Shown here one piece after another: positions 24,404 to 32,615 of a stretch of DNA of 46,460 nt; the first letter of the stretch is position 1, and each line of letters begins with the position of its first letter. Source of the DNA: an uncultured Agathobaculum sp. Its GTDB lineage: Bacteria; Bacillota; Clostridia; Oscillospirales; Butyricicoccaceae. The DNA is taken from contig CAKSVR010000013.1 in the NCBI GenBank assembly GCA_934504345.1, positions 1 through 46,460 of the forward strand, in the 5' to 3' direction. Below the pieces are notes generated by a model that saw only the letters and a program-made list of their open reading frames with translations, made no database searches and was not told the origin of the DNA. The translations under genes were made by a program, and so were the position numbers.

Positions 24404-25621
24404 ATGGGACTGAACGCACAGCCCTCCGGCGAACGTGTCCACATCGGCTTTTTCGGTCTGCGAAATGCGGGAAAATCCAGCGTGGTGAACCGTGTGACCG
24501 GACAAACGCTGTCCATCGTGTCCGATGTCAAGGGCACTACGACCGATCCGGTGCAGAAAGCGATGGAGCTCCTCCCTGTCGGCCCGGTCGTTATCATCGA
24601 CACGCCGGGCATTGATGATGAGGGAACGCTCGGTGAGGAACGTGTCCGCCGGGCGCTCCGCGTGCTGGAAAAGACCGATATTGCCGTGCTCGTCACGGAC
24701 AGCACGCGCGGTTTGCAGCCTGCCGAACAGGAGCTCATCGAGCTGTTCCGCAAGCGGGAGCTTCCGTTTGTCATCGCGCACAACAAGGCGGATTTGACTT
24801 CGGTTCCTGCCGCCGTGCCGGAAAACGAGATCTACGTCAGCGCTGTGACAGGCGATGGCATCAACGAGCTGAAAGAGCGGATTGCGCGAACGGCAAAACC
24901 GTCCGCACCGGAGAAACATCTGGTAGCCGACCTGCTGGCGCCGAACGATACCGTGGTACTGGTCGTGCCGATCGATTCGGCGGCACCGAAAGGGCGGCTC
25001 ATCCTGCCGCAGCAGCAGACCATCCGCGATATTCTGGAGGCGGGCGCGATCTCACTCGTCACCCGCGAAACCGAATTAACACGCACACTGGAGGCGCTGC
25101 GTGAGCCGCCGCGGCTGGTCATTACGGACTCGCAGGCGTTTGGACTCGTGGACAAGCTGGTGCCGCAGAGCATTCAAATGACCTCGTTCTCCATCCTGTT
25201 TGCCCGCTATAAAGGCAATCTGCGGGAGGCGGTACTCGGCGCGGCGCGGCTGAACACCTTACAGAATGGCGACACGGTGCTCATCTCCGAGGGCTGCACG
25301 CATCACCGGCAGTGCGGTGACATCGGCACGGAAAAACTGCCGAACTTGATCCGCAGCTTTACCGGAAAGGATATACAGTTCGAATTTACCTCCGGCGGTG
25401 AGTTTCCCGAGGATTTGAGCCGCTATGCGCTCGCTGTTCACTGCGGCGGCTGTATGCTGGGTGAGCGGGAAATGCAGTATCGCCTGCGGCACAGCGCAGA
25501 ACAGGGCGTGCCCATGACGAATTACGGCATTGCTATCGCGCATATGCACGGCATCCTTGATCGCGCACTCGCACCGTTCCCTGACCTGCATCAAGCATGG
25601 AGCGATACGGCAAGCAGATAA
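24404..25621 (+). CDS. hydF: [FeFe]-hydrogenase maturation GTPase HydF
   Basis: Scaffold GTPase on which the 2Fe subcluster is assembled before transfer to the hydrogenase. It has 405 residues. The P-loop is GLRNAGKSSVVN, G3 is DTPGIDDEG and G4 is AHNKAD. The C-terminal cluster domain contains a CxH (in GCTHHRQCGD) and the distal HCGGC about 45 residues later, the usual HydF ligand pattern. GGAGG precedes the ATG by 8 bases. It is the last gene of the operon and is followed by a bidirectional terminator. Confidence 0.96.
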   Translation: MGLNAQPSGERVHIGFFGLRNAGKSSVVNRVTGQTLSIVSDVKGTTTDPVQKAMELLPVGPVVIIDTPGIDDEGTLGEERVRRALRVLEKTDIAVLVTDSTRGLQPAEQELIELFRKRELPFVIAHNKADLTSVPAAVPENEIYVSAVTGDGINELKERIARTAKPSAPEKHLVADLLAPNDTVVLVVPIDSAAPKGRLILPQQQTIRDILEAGAISLVTRETELTRTLEALREPPRLVITDSQAFGLVDKLVPQSIQMTSFSILFARYKGNLREAVLGAARLNTLQNGDTVLISEGCTHHRQCGDIGTEKLPNLIRSFTGKDIQFEFTSGGEFPEDLSRYALAVHCGGCMLGEREMQYRLRHSAEQGVPMTNYGIAIAHMHGILDRALAPFPDLHQAWSDTASR

Positions 25622-25663
25622 CACAAAGGGAAGGCTTCTCCATGTGAGAGCCTTCCCTTTTGT
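25622..25663. terminator. Bidirectional terminator between hydF and the Xer gene
   Basis: ACAAAGGGAAGGCT pairs with AGCCTTCCCTTTTGT (one bulged T) around a 12-base loop. The A-run/T-run symmetry lets it serve both convergent genes. Confidence 0.85.
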
Positions 25664-25666
25664 ATA

Positions 25667-26716
25667 TCACTCTTCAGATTTTGGCTTCTTTACAGGTACG
25701 CGCTCGCCGTTCGGGCGGATTTCGGCCAGCGGATTGCGGGCCGCCGCTTCACGCATATTTTCGTTCTCGATGTGAGTGTAGATCATGGTCGTATCCACGC
25801 TCGAATGACCGAGGATGCTTTGCAGTGTGCGGATGTCCACGCCGTTCTGGTACATCAACGTAGCTGCCGTATGCCGCAGCTTGTGCGCGGAGTATTTCTT
25901 GGGATCCAATCCGGCCTGCCCGATGTATTTCTTCACCAGCCATTTGACCGTCTGGACATTGATGCGGTTGCGCTTTTTGCTGATAAACAGCGCATCGGCA
26001 TCCTGTTCGTTGGGTTCAAGGCGCTTGGGCAGGTATTGCTCGAGCGCCGCCAGACAGGCATCGTTCAGGAACACGGTGCGTTCCTTGCTGCCCTTGCCGA
26101 GCACGCGCACAGTATCGTCCTTGAAATCGGCGAGATTCAGTCCCACCAGCTCGGAAACACGCATACCGCAGTTGAGGAACAGTGTCAGGATGCAGTAGTC
26201 ACGCTCGGCGTAAGGGCCCTGCACCGATTCGAGCAAGCGCACGCTGTCATCCGTGGTGAGATAGGTCGGCAGCGATTTACGCACCGTCGGCGATTCCAGT
26301 CCACTGACCGGATTGACCTCTAAAACGTGCTGTTTGTCGGTCAGGTAACGAAAAAATGCGCGGATAGCTGATACCTTGCGGGCGCGGGAGTTGACGCTCA
26401 GCCCGTAGTTCGTGCGATTGCTGTTCTGCTGGGTCGGACGGCTGCGCGCCATGTATTCCAGATAATCATACACATCAGACAATGTAATGCCGGAAATAAA
26501 GTCGATGTCAATATCGCGGATGTCGATACTGTCGAGCGGCAGAGTTTTGTCCACCACGCCCTTGTTGTGCTTGAGCACACGGAAGAACAGGCGCAGATCA
26601 AGGTAGTATTCATGCGCGGTTTTGGCGGATTTGCCGCGAACCGTCGAAATATAGGTCAAAAAATCCCGCAAAACGCGCGGCGCATCCGCAGCGTATTCGG
26701 TCATGGGCTTGTCCAT
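25667..26716 (-). CDS. Tyrosine recombinase of the XerC/XerD type
   Basis: Site-specific recombinase, 349 residues from the ATG at 26716 (AAGGAGAG 7 bases upstream; an ATG 21 codons earlier is unsupported). An N-terminal core-binding SAM-like domain covers about 12-130. The catalytic set is complete: Arg186, Lys208, His278, Arg281, His304 and the nucleophile Tyr313. It lies between housekeeping operons with no phage or conjugative genes nearby, so chromosome-dimer resolution is more likely than element integration. It is longer than the usual ~300 residues because of an insert after about residue 90 and a basic C-terminal tail. A dif site was not identified. Confidence 0.9.
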   Translation of the reverse strand: MDKPMTEYAADAPRVLRDFLTYISTVRGKSAKTAHEYYLDLRLFFRVLKHNKGVVDKTLPLDSIDIRDIDIDFISGITLSDVYDYLEYMARSRPTQQNSNRTNYGLSVNSRARKVSAIRAFFRYLTDKQHVLEVNPVSGLESPTVRKSLPTYLTTDDSVRLLESVQGPYAERDYCILTLFLNCGMRVSELVGLNLADFKDDTVRVLGKGSKERTVFLNDACLAALEQYLPKRLEPNEQDADALFISKKRNRINVQTVKWLVKKYIGQAGLDPKKYSAHKLRHTAATLMYQNGVDIRTLQSILGHSSVDTTMIYTHIENENMREAAARNPLAEIRPNGERVPVKKPKSEE

Positions 26717-26781
26717 TGCTGTTCTCTCCTTGTTTGGCGCTGTATTTTTTATTATACCGCACTGAGCGCATTCCGTCAAAC

Positions 26782-26810
26782 TTGCAATTTACAGAAAAGC
26801 AACGTATAAT
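26782..26810 (+). promoter_or_regulatory. Promoter of the macro-domain operon
   Basis: -35 TTGCAA (26782-26787), exactly 17-base spacer, perfect -10 TATAAT (26805-26810); about 30 bases to the ATG. Confidence 0.8.
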
Positions 26811-26840
26811 AAAGAAAAAGCACGGAAAGGGGCTCTCCCG

Positions 26841-27365
26841 ATGAACCGACTCACTATTTTGCGCGGAGATATTACACGATGTACGACCGATGCGATCGTG
26901 AACGCAGCCAATACGTCGCTGCTGGGCGGCGGCGGTGTGGACGGCGCGATCCATCGCGCGGCGGGTCCGGAGCTGCTGGCCGAATGCCGCACGCTCGGCG
27001 GCTGCAAAACCGGCGAAGCCAAGGCCACCCGGGCGTACCGCCTGCCCTGCCGCTATGTCATCCACACGCCCGGCCCAATCTGGCGCGGCGGCACGGCCAA
27101 TGAAGAGGCACTGCTGGAAAACTGCTACCAAAGCTGTCTGCGGCTCGTGTCCGAGCTGGACTGCCGCACGGTGGCGTTTCCGTCGATCAGCTCAGGCGTT
27201 TATCGTTTCCCGCTGCGCCGTGCCGCAGAGATTGCCGTGCAGACCATCGAACGGTATCTGGCAGAGCATCCTGCCATTGCTCAGGTAAGCATGGTGTGCT
27301 TTGACGATGCAACGCTGGCGGCCTATCAGCACGCGCTGGCAGAGTGGGAGGCGGCACATGGCTAA
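26841..27365 (+). CDS. Macro-domain protein (O-acetyl-ADP-ribose deacetylase-like)
   Basis: 174 residues, a single macro domain of the YmdB/MacroD type. It keeps ILRGDITRC, IVNAANTSLLGGGGVDGAIH (adenosine and catalytic loop), VIHTPGPIW and FPSISSGVYRFP (phosphate loop). Such proteins bind ADP-ribose and often hydrolyse O-acetyl-ADP-ribose or mono-ADP-ribosyl groups. A GAAAGGGG site lies upstream. It overlaps the WYL regulator start by 8 bases, tying an ADP-ribose-handling protein to a WYL-domain transcription factor. Confidence 0.93.
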   Translation: MNRLTILRGDITRCTTDAIVNAANTSLLGGGGVDGAIHRAAGPELLAECRTLGGCKTGEAKATRAYRLPCRYVIHTPGPIWRGGTANEEALLENCYQSCLRLVSELDCRTVAFPSISSGVYRFPLRRAAEIAVQTIERYLAEHPAIAQVSMVCFDDATLAAYQHALAEWEAAHG

Positions 27366-28356
27366 AAACCCGAACCAAAAGCTCAAACTGCTGTATCTGT
27401 ATCAGATTTTGATGCGAAAGACCGATGCACAGCACAAGATCAGCATGGATGAACTGCTTGCAGCGCTGAGCAGCTGCGGCATCGCCGCCGAGCGCAAGAG
27501 CGTGTACTCGGACATCGAAGCGCTCAAAGCATTCGGCATCGACATCATGCTCCAGCGCGGCCCGGGCGGCGGCTACTATCTCGCCTCGCGCGATTTCGAG
27601 CTCGCTGAGCTCAAGCTGCTGGTGGATGCTATCCAGTGCTCGCGCTTTATCACGGAGAAAAAGTCCAATGAGCTGATCGGCAAGCTCGAGCATCTCGCCA
27701 GCGACCCGCAGGCGCACGCACTCCAGCGGCAGGTATATGTTTCCGAGCGTGTCAAGACCGTCAACGAGCGCATTTACTACAATATCGACACGCTGCATAC
27801 GGCGATTTCGGACGGTGTGCAGATCACATTCCTGTACTTTAACTGGGAGCTGGACCTTTCCTCCGAAAACCGCATCCGCAAGCACTTCCGCAAGGATGGT
27901 GCGCGGTATCATGTCAGCCCGTGGGCAATGACATGGGATAACGAAAATTATTACTTAATCGCCTACGATCACGAATCGGGCAAGATTAAGCACTACCGTG
28001 TGGATAAAATGGAACAGATCGAATGCACCGACCAGCCGCGTAAGGGCAGACAGCTGTTTGCCGACCATTTCGATACTGCGGCATATGCCCGCAAGGTATT
28101 CGGTATGTTTTCCGGCGAGGAACGCACCGTGCGTCTGAAATGTCACAACCGCTTTGTCGGCGTTATCCTTGACCGCTTCGGCAGCGGCCTGATATTCCAG
28201 CCGGCGGATGAGGAACATTTTTTCATCAATGTGACGGTTGCAGTCAGCCCGCAGTTCTTCTCGTGGGTGTTCAGTCTGGAGGGCAACGTCCGCATTGTCG
28301 AGCCCGCCGATGTCCGCGAGGCTTTCGACAAACAGCTGCATCAGTTCATCGAATAA
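27358..28356 (+). CDS. WYL-domain transcriptional regulator
   Basis: 332 residues from the ATG overlapping the end of the macro-domain gene. A winged-helix DNA-binding N-terminus (about 8-80, KISMDELLAALSSCGIAAERKSVYSDIEAL) is followed by a WYL domain (about 140-235, HVSPWAMTWDNENYYLIAYD with the conserved aromatic positions) and a WCX-like C-terminus. WYL proteins sense nucleic acids or nucleotide ligands and often control DNA-damage or defence genes. The binding site and target are not evident. Confidence 0.92.
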   Translation: MAKNPNQKLKLLYLYQILMRKTDAQHKISMDELLAALSSCGIAAERKSVYSDIEALKAFGIDIMLQRGPGGGYYLASRDFELAELKLLVDAIQCSRFITEKKSNELIGKLEHLASDPQAHALQRQVYVSERVKTVNERIYYNIDTLHTAISDGVQITFLYFNWELDLSSENRIRKHFRKDGARYHVSPWAMTWDNENYYLIAYDHESGKIKHYRVDKMEQIECTDQPRKGRQLFADHFDTAAYARKVFGMFSGEERTVRLKCHNRFVGVILDRFGSGLIFQPADEEHFFINVTVAVSPQFFSWVFSLEGNVRIVEPADVREAFDKQLHQFIE

Positions 28357-28420
28357 ATCCCGTTTATCGGACTTTCCTTTTGCTATACTGAGTACAACAA
28401 AAGGAAAGGAGATGCGTAAG

Positions 28421-28540
28421 ATGAACTGCACTCTCGAATATGTAAACGGACACATTGAGGTATACGATCGGACGGGCGCATTTCTTTTCTCGGCCGATAC
28501 CAAGCAGGAAGCGCTCGAAGAACTCGAAAACGCTGCCTGA
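28421..28540 (+). CDS. 39-residue conserved-type small protein
   Basis: MNCTLEYVNGHIEVYDRTGA and onward: two short strands, then an acidic helix (QEALEELEN). I start at 28421, 8 bases after GGAG; a closer ATG at 28412 abuts the Shine-Dalgarno. A TATACT -10 (28384-28389) suggests its own promoter. Proteins of this size and pattern are widespread in gut Clostridia as uncharacterised proteins. It ends before a strong terminator. Confidence 0.65.
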   Translation: MNCTLEYVNGHIEVYDRTGAFLFSADTKQEALEELENAA

Positions 28541-28548
28541 TACGCATA

Positions 28549-28582
28549 AAAAAAGGACTGTACAGCGGTACAGTCCTTTTTT
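28549..28582. terminator. Bidirectional terminator between the small protein and metH
   Basis: A perfect 15-bp stem, AAAAAAGGACTGTAC (28549-28563) with 28568-28582, loop AGCG. The A/T-run symmetry serves both convergent transcripts. Confidence 0.92.
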
Positions 28583-28591
28583 CTTGTCGAT

Positions 28592-30964
28592 TTATACGCC
28601 GAATACGGAATCTGCGTAATGCACGGTTGCCATCGCATCCTTGGCATAGCAGTCCGCGCCGATGGAATCCGCGTATTCCTGTGTCAGCACTGCGCCGCCG
28701 ACGACCACCTTGGTGTCCGGCTTCTTCTCGCGCAGCAGCTTGATGGTGTCCTCCATGCTGACAACAGTCGTGGTCATCAGCGCACTCAGGCCGACCACCG
28801 GAACATCCTCCTTGACGGCCGTGTCCACGATCACCTCGGGCGGTACATCCTTGCCGAGGTCGAGCACCTGATAAGCATAGTTTTCCAGCAGTACCTTGAC
28901 GATGTTCTTGCCAATGTCATGAATATCACCCTTGACGGTCGCAAGGATGATCTTGCCCTTTACCTGCTGGCTCTCGCCTTTCATGGCATCCTTGACGACC
29001 TCGAACGCCGCCTTGGCCGCCTCCGCGCTCATCAGCAGCTGCGGCAGGAACACGGTGCCCTTCTCAAAGCCCTTGCCCACACGGTCGAGCGCCGGGATGA
29101 GCTCGTTGTTGACGACCTCGAGCGGCGGGACCGTCTGCATCATTTCATTTGCCGCATCAATGGCGCGTTCGCGCAGACCGCGTTCGATGCTCTCCGCCAG
29201 CGGCATAGCAGCACCGCCTGCTGCGGGAGCAGCCGAGGCAGCCGGCTGATTGCCGTAGGCCGCGATGTAGCCCGCACACTGGTCATCCAGATTGGCAAGC
29301 GCCAGATAGGCACGGTAGGATTTCATCATCGCCTCGTTGTTCGGGTTGATGATGGCGCAGGACAGTCCGCTCTGCAATGCCATTGTAAAGAAGTTCGAGT
29401 TGACGATCTCGCGCTGCGGCAGACCGAACGAGATATTGGAAACGCCGAGGATCGAATGGCCATGCAGCTCGTCGCGGATGCGGCGCAGTGTTTCAAGCGT
29501 AACGAGTGCCGAACCGCTGTCCGAAGAGATCGTCATTGCCAGACCGTCAATAACAATGTCCTCATGCGGGATACCGTACTTCTCCGCTGTGTCATAGATT
29601 TTCTTGGCAATCTGCACGCGGCCCTCTGCGGTGGCCGGAATGCCGTTTTCATCCAGCGCAAGGCCGACGACCACGCCGCCGTACTTACGCACCAGCGGGA
29701 ATACGGCCTCCATGCTCTCCATTTTGCCGCTGACCGAGTTTATCATCGGCTTGCCGTTGTACAGGCGCATACCTCGCTCCATCGCCTCTGTGCTCGAGGT
29801 GTCGATTTGAAGCGGCAGTGCGATAACGCTTTGCAGTCGCGTAACGACCTGCGCCATCATGGCGGGCTCGTCGATTTCAGGCAGACCGACGTTGACATCA
29901 AGGATATGTGCGCCGCTGTCCTCCTGCGCCATGCCTTCGCCGAGGATGTATTCGATGTTGTTCTCGCGCAGTGCAGCCTTGAACTTGCTCTTGCCGGTCG
30001 GATTGATGCGTTCACCGATGATGACCGGCTTCGGGCCGATCTCCACCGCCTGCGAAAACGACGAAACCACCGAACGGTGCTTGGGTACTGCCGAAGCAAA
30101 CGGCAGCTGACGGCACTTTTCGATCATGCGGCGCAGATGCTCCGGCGTGGTGCCGCAGCAGCCGCCGAGCGCCTGTACGCCCATGCCCGCGATCTCCTCC
30201 ATCAGCTCGGCGAACTCTTCCGGCGCAATATCGAACACGGTTTTGCCGTTTTCGCTGCGCGGCAGACCGGCGTTCGGATTGACGATGATCGGCAGCGAGC
30301 TGACCTCGGTCAGACGTTTGATGATGGGATGCATCTGCTTGGGACCGAGGCCGCAGTTCACGCCGAGCGCATCCACGCGCAGACCCTCGAGCATGGCAAC
30401 CGTGGAATCCACCGTGCCGCCGGTGAGCAGCTTGCCCTTTTCGTCAAAGATCATCGTGACGAGCACAGGCAGGTCACAGTTTTCCTTGGCGGCCAGCACA
30501 GCCGCCTTGGCCTCGTAGCTGTCGCTCATGGTTTCGATGAGCACGAGGTCTGCGCCCGCCGCCGCACCGATGCGAATGGTTTCGCCGAACAGCTCGACCG
30601 CCCGTTCAAACGGCAGGTCGCCCATCGGCTGGAGCAGCTTGCCGGTCGGGCCGATGTCAAGCGCGATATAGGCATCTTCCCGGCCCGCCTGCTCACGCGC
30701 CGCTTTGGCGTGCGATACAGCCGCCTCGACGATCTCGCGCAGGTTATCCGGATATTTCAGGGCGTTCGCGCCGAATGTATTGGTGTTCACAATGTCGCTG
30801 CCCGCCTCAAAATAGCTGCGGTTGAGCGCAATGATCTCCTCCGGATGGGAGAGGTTCCACGTTTCGGGCAGTTCACCGGCTTTCAGGCCGTGCTCCTGTA
30901 AGATGGTGCCCATGCCGCCATCGAAAAATATCCATTCTTTACCCAGTCGTTCGGTCAGTTTCAT
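28592..30964 (-). CDS. metH: Cobalamin-dependent methionine synthase (short form)
   Basis: Transfers a methyl group from methyl-THF through cobalamin to homocysteine. 790 residues in four modules: homocysteine/zinc barrel (about 1-290; zinc Cys in VNCGLG and GGCCGTTPEH), pterin-binding barrel (about 310-570), cobalamin cap helices (about 590-670) and cobalamin domain (about 670-790; DIHDIGKNIV with the lower-ligand His). The reactivation domain of the ~1200-residue E. coli enzyme is missing here and is supplied by the separate gene 4 bases upstream. The operon is metF-activation-metH. Confidence 0.96.
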   Translation of the reverse strand: MKLTERLGKEWIFFDGGMGTILQEHGLKAGELPETWNLSHPEEIIALNRSYFEAGSDIVNTNTFGANALKYPDNLREIVEAAVSHAKAAREQAGREDAYIALDIGPTGKLLQPMGDLPFERAVELFGETIRIGAAAGADLVLIETMSDSYEAKAAVLAAKENCDLPVLVTMIFDEKGKLLTGGTVDSTVAMLEGLRVDALGVNCGLGPKQMHPIIKRLTEVSSLPIIVNPNAGLPRSENGKTVFDIAPEEFAELMEEIAGMGVQALGGCCGTTPEHLRRMIEKCRQLPFASAVPKHRSVVSSFSQAVEIGPKPVIIGERINPTGKSKFKAALRENNIEYILGEGMAQEDSGAHILDVNVGLPEIDEPAMMAQVVTRLQSVIALPLQIDTSSTEAMERGMRLYNGKPMINSVSGKMESMEAVFPLVRKYGGVVVGLALDENGIPATAEGRVQIAKKIYDTAEKYGIPHEDIVIDGLAMTISSDSGSALVTLETLRRIRDELHGHSILGVSNISFGLPQREIVNSNFFTMALQSGLSCAIINPNNEAMMKSYRAYLALANLDDQCAGYIAAYGNQPAASAAPAAGGAAMPLAESIERGLRERAIDAANEMMQTVPPLEVVNNELIPALDRVGKGFEKGTVFLPQLLMSAEAAKAAFEVVKDAMKGESQQVKGKIILATVKGDIHDIGKNIVKVLLENYAYQVLDLGKDVPPEVIVDTAVKEDVPVVGLSALMTTTVVSMEDTIKLLREKKPDTKVVVGGAVLTQEYADSIGADCYAKDAMATVHYADSVFGV

Positions 30965-30968
30965 TCTA

Positions 30969-31613
30969 TCATCTCCTGTAAGCGCAATCTGTCTTGCCGC
31001 ATTCCTCGCAGCCCTTGCGGTGGCACGGCTGCGGCGTGTCGGACAGCCCGATGACCGCTGTTACCGATTTGATCGGCGCGAGCAGACAGCTTTCCGTAAC
31101 CGTCAGACCGATTTTGCGCGGTGTGTCGAGCAGACGACTGAAGTCCCGCTGGTGGGTGATGGGAAAATCGCCGTAGCCGGGGCTGAACCGCGGACGGCAG
31201 TACATACCGCGCGCAGCGGCCTCCTGTCGGATACACTCGTTGATCTCGTCGCAGTAGGTTTCGACCATCGCTGCCGCAGCCGCCTGATAGATCACCGCAT
31301 CGCTCATGCGTACAGCAGAAGCACGGGTGATGAGCCGATCAGCGCCGATGCCCAGTGTTGCCGCCATCAGACAGACCTCGCTGCATCCCTGTAAATTGCG
31401 GGCCAGATTTTTGCTGTGAATTTGTACATCTGCGATCTCAAGCGTATCCGCGCCGATGTGTGTCAGCGGGAAAACGCGGTAGATCGACTTGGGCTGCACC
31501 GCCTGCTGCAGGGCTGCACCGCAGCGTGTCAGACTGGCCTGAACGGCCTCGTCCGGCTGCGTGCCGTGATAGCCCATATAGCGGATGGCTTCCGCCCGAT
31601 CCAGTTCGATCAC
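30969..31613 (-). CDS. Stand-alone MetH activation-domain protein
   Basis: Likely supplies the SAM-dependent reductive reactivation that MetH lacks. It has 214 residues. RFSPGYGDFPI corresponds to the SAM-binding R-x-S-P-G-Y segment of the MetH activation domain, followed by IGLTVTESCLLAPIKSVTAVIG as in that fold. The C-terminal KGCEECGKTDCAYR adds a Cys cluster not found in the E. coli domain, which may bind metal or an iron-sulfur cluster. The ATG overlaps the metF stop (ATGA). Confidence 0.9.
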   Translation of the reverse strand: MIELDRAEAIRYMGYHGTQPDEAVQASLTRCGAALQQAVQPKSIYRVFPLTHIGADTLEIADVQIHSKNLARNLQGCSEVCLMAATLGIGADRLITRASAVRMSDAVIYQAAAAAMVETYCDEINECIRQEAAARGMYCRPRFSPGYGDFPITHQRDFSRLLDTPRKIGLTVTESCLLAPIKSVTAVIGLSDTPQPCHRKGCEECGKTDCAYRR

Positions 31614-32470
31614 TTGAGGATCTCCGACAGGCTGGACTGGATGCCTGCTGCAATCTCCGGCTTGTTCATCGAGTAAACGTGGATGTGATTAACGCCGTTT
31701 GCGATCAGATCGATGATCTGCTCAGTCGCATAGATAACGCCTGCCTGCTTCATTGCCGCCGGATTGTCACCGAAGCGGTCAACGATGGCCTTGAAGCGCT
31801 CCGGCAGATAGGTACCGGACATAGAGGTGATGCGCTTGATCTGGTTGACGTTCGTTACCGGCATGATGCCCGCAATGACCGGCACAGTGATGCCCTTTTC
31901 ACGGATGCGGTACAGGAAGTTGTACATGATGTTGTTGTCGAAGAACATCTGGGTGGTCAGGAACTCACAGCCCGCCTCGACCTTCTCTTTCAGATGCAGG
32001 ATGTCCTCGGTCTTGCTGGCCGCTTCAACGTGGCCCTCCGGGTAGCACGCGCCGCCGATGCAGAAATCGCCCTGCGATTTGATGTCACGCACGAGCTCGG
32101 CCGCATAGCGGTAATCGGAATGCGGTGCACCGCCCTCCGGAATATCGCCGCGCAGCGCGAGAATGTTCTCGATACCGGCTGCCTTGTACTTCTGCACCAT
32201 GTTCGCAACGTGCTCACGGGTAGAGGAAACACAAGTCAGATGTGTCAGGACGGTAACATCATACTTTTTCTTGAGGTCTGCCGCGATGTTGACCGTGTGT
32301 TCGCTCGTGCCGCCGCCTGCACCGTAGGTTACGCTCATAAAATCCGGGCGCAGCGCCGCGATCTCCTGCGTGGCGTGTGCGACAGACTCATAGCTGCTGC
32401 TGGTCTTGGGCGGGAATACCTCGAAAGACAGGGTTACTTTATCCTGATTTAGAAGTTGAGAAACTTTCAT
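31610..32470 (-). CDS. metF: 5,10-Methylenetetrahydrofolate reductase
   Basis: Reduces methylene-THF to methyl-THF, the methyl donor for the adjacent MetH. 286 residues, the size of the small bacterial MetF. LSFEVFPPKT with the catalytic Glu opens the FAD barrel; FMSVTYGAGGGTS, THLTCV, ILALRGDIP and FLTTQMFFDN are all family motifs. It is the first gene of the metF-activation-metH operon. I see no SAM or cobalamin riboswitch in the 146 bases to the divergent gene. Confidence 0.97.
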   Translation of the reverse strand: MKVSQLLNQDKVTLSFEVFPPKTSSSYESVAHATQEIAALRPDFMSVTYGAGGGTSEHTVNIAADLKKKYDVTVLTHLTCVSSTREHVANMVQKYKAAGIENILALRGDIPEGGAPHSDYRYAAELVRDIKSQGDFCIGGACYPEGHVEAASKTEDILHLKEKVEAGCEFLTTQMFFDNNIMYNFLYRIREKGITVPVIAGIMPVTNVNQIKRITSMSGTYLPERFKAIVDRFGDNPAAMKQAGVIYATEQIIDLIANGVNHIHVYSMNKPEIAAGIQSSLSEILK

Positions 32471-32544
32471 ACTGCATCTCCTATGTTTCTACTCGTATTT
32501 TCATTTAATAAAATACGCGGTTTGTGCCGCGCTGCGTGCTTATC

Positions 32545-32555
32545 ATTATATCACA
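32545..32555 (-). promoter_or_regulatory. Extended -10 promoter of metF
   Basis: On the minus strand TGTGATATAAT, identical over 11 bases to the nrdD promoter, about 75 bases before the metF ATG. The rest of this divergent region holds a + strand TATAAT (32588-32593) for the radical SAM gene. Confidence 0.7.
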
Positions 32556-32615
32556 TTTCCTGTCTTTATTTCCAGACCCAAATACGATATAATATAACAT
32601 ATCGGAGGGATCGTT

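Noticed and set aside
21797..24919. A 1040-codon open frame on the - strand
   Set aside because: Antisense to hydE, hydG and hydF, whose catalytic motifs are intact; no family features in the antisense product.
25667..26716. Integrase of a prophage or conjugative element
   Set aside because: No phage, relaxase, excisionase or attachment repeats nearby; neighbours are housekeeping operons.
28619..30901. A 760-codon open frame on the + strand
   Set aside because: Antisense shadow of metH.
32471..32615. SAM or cobalamin riboswitch upstream of metF
   Set aside because: The divergent gap is too short, with promoters for both genes and no recognisable conserved core.
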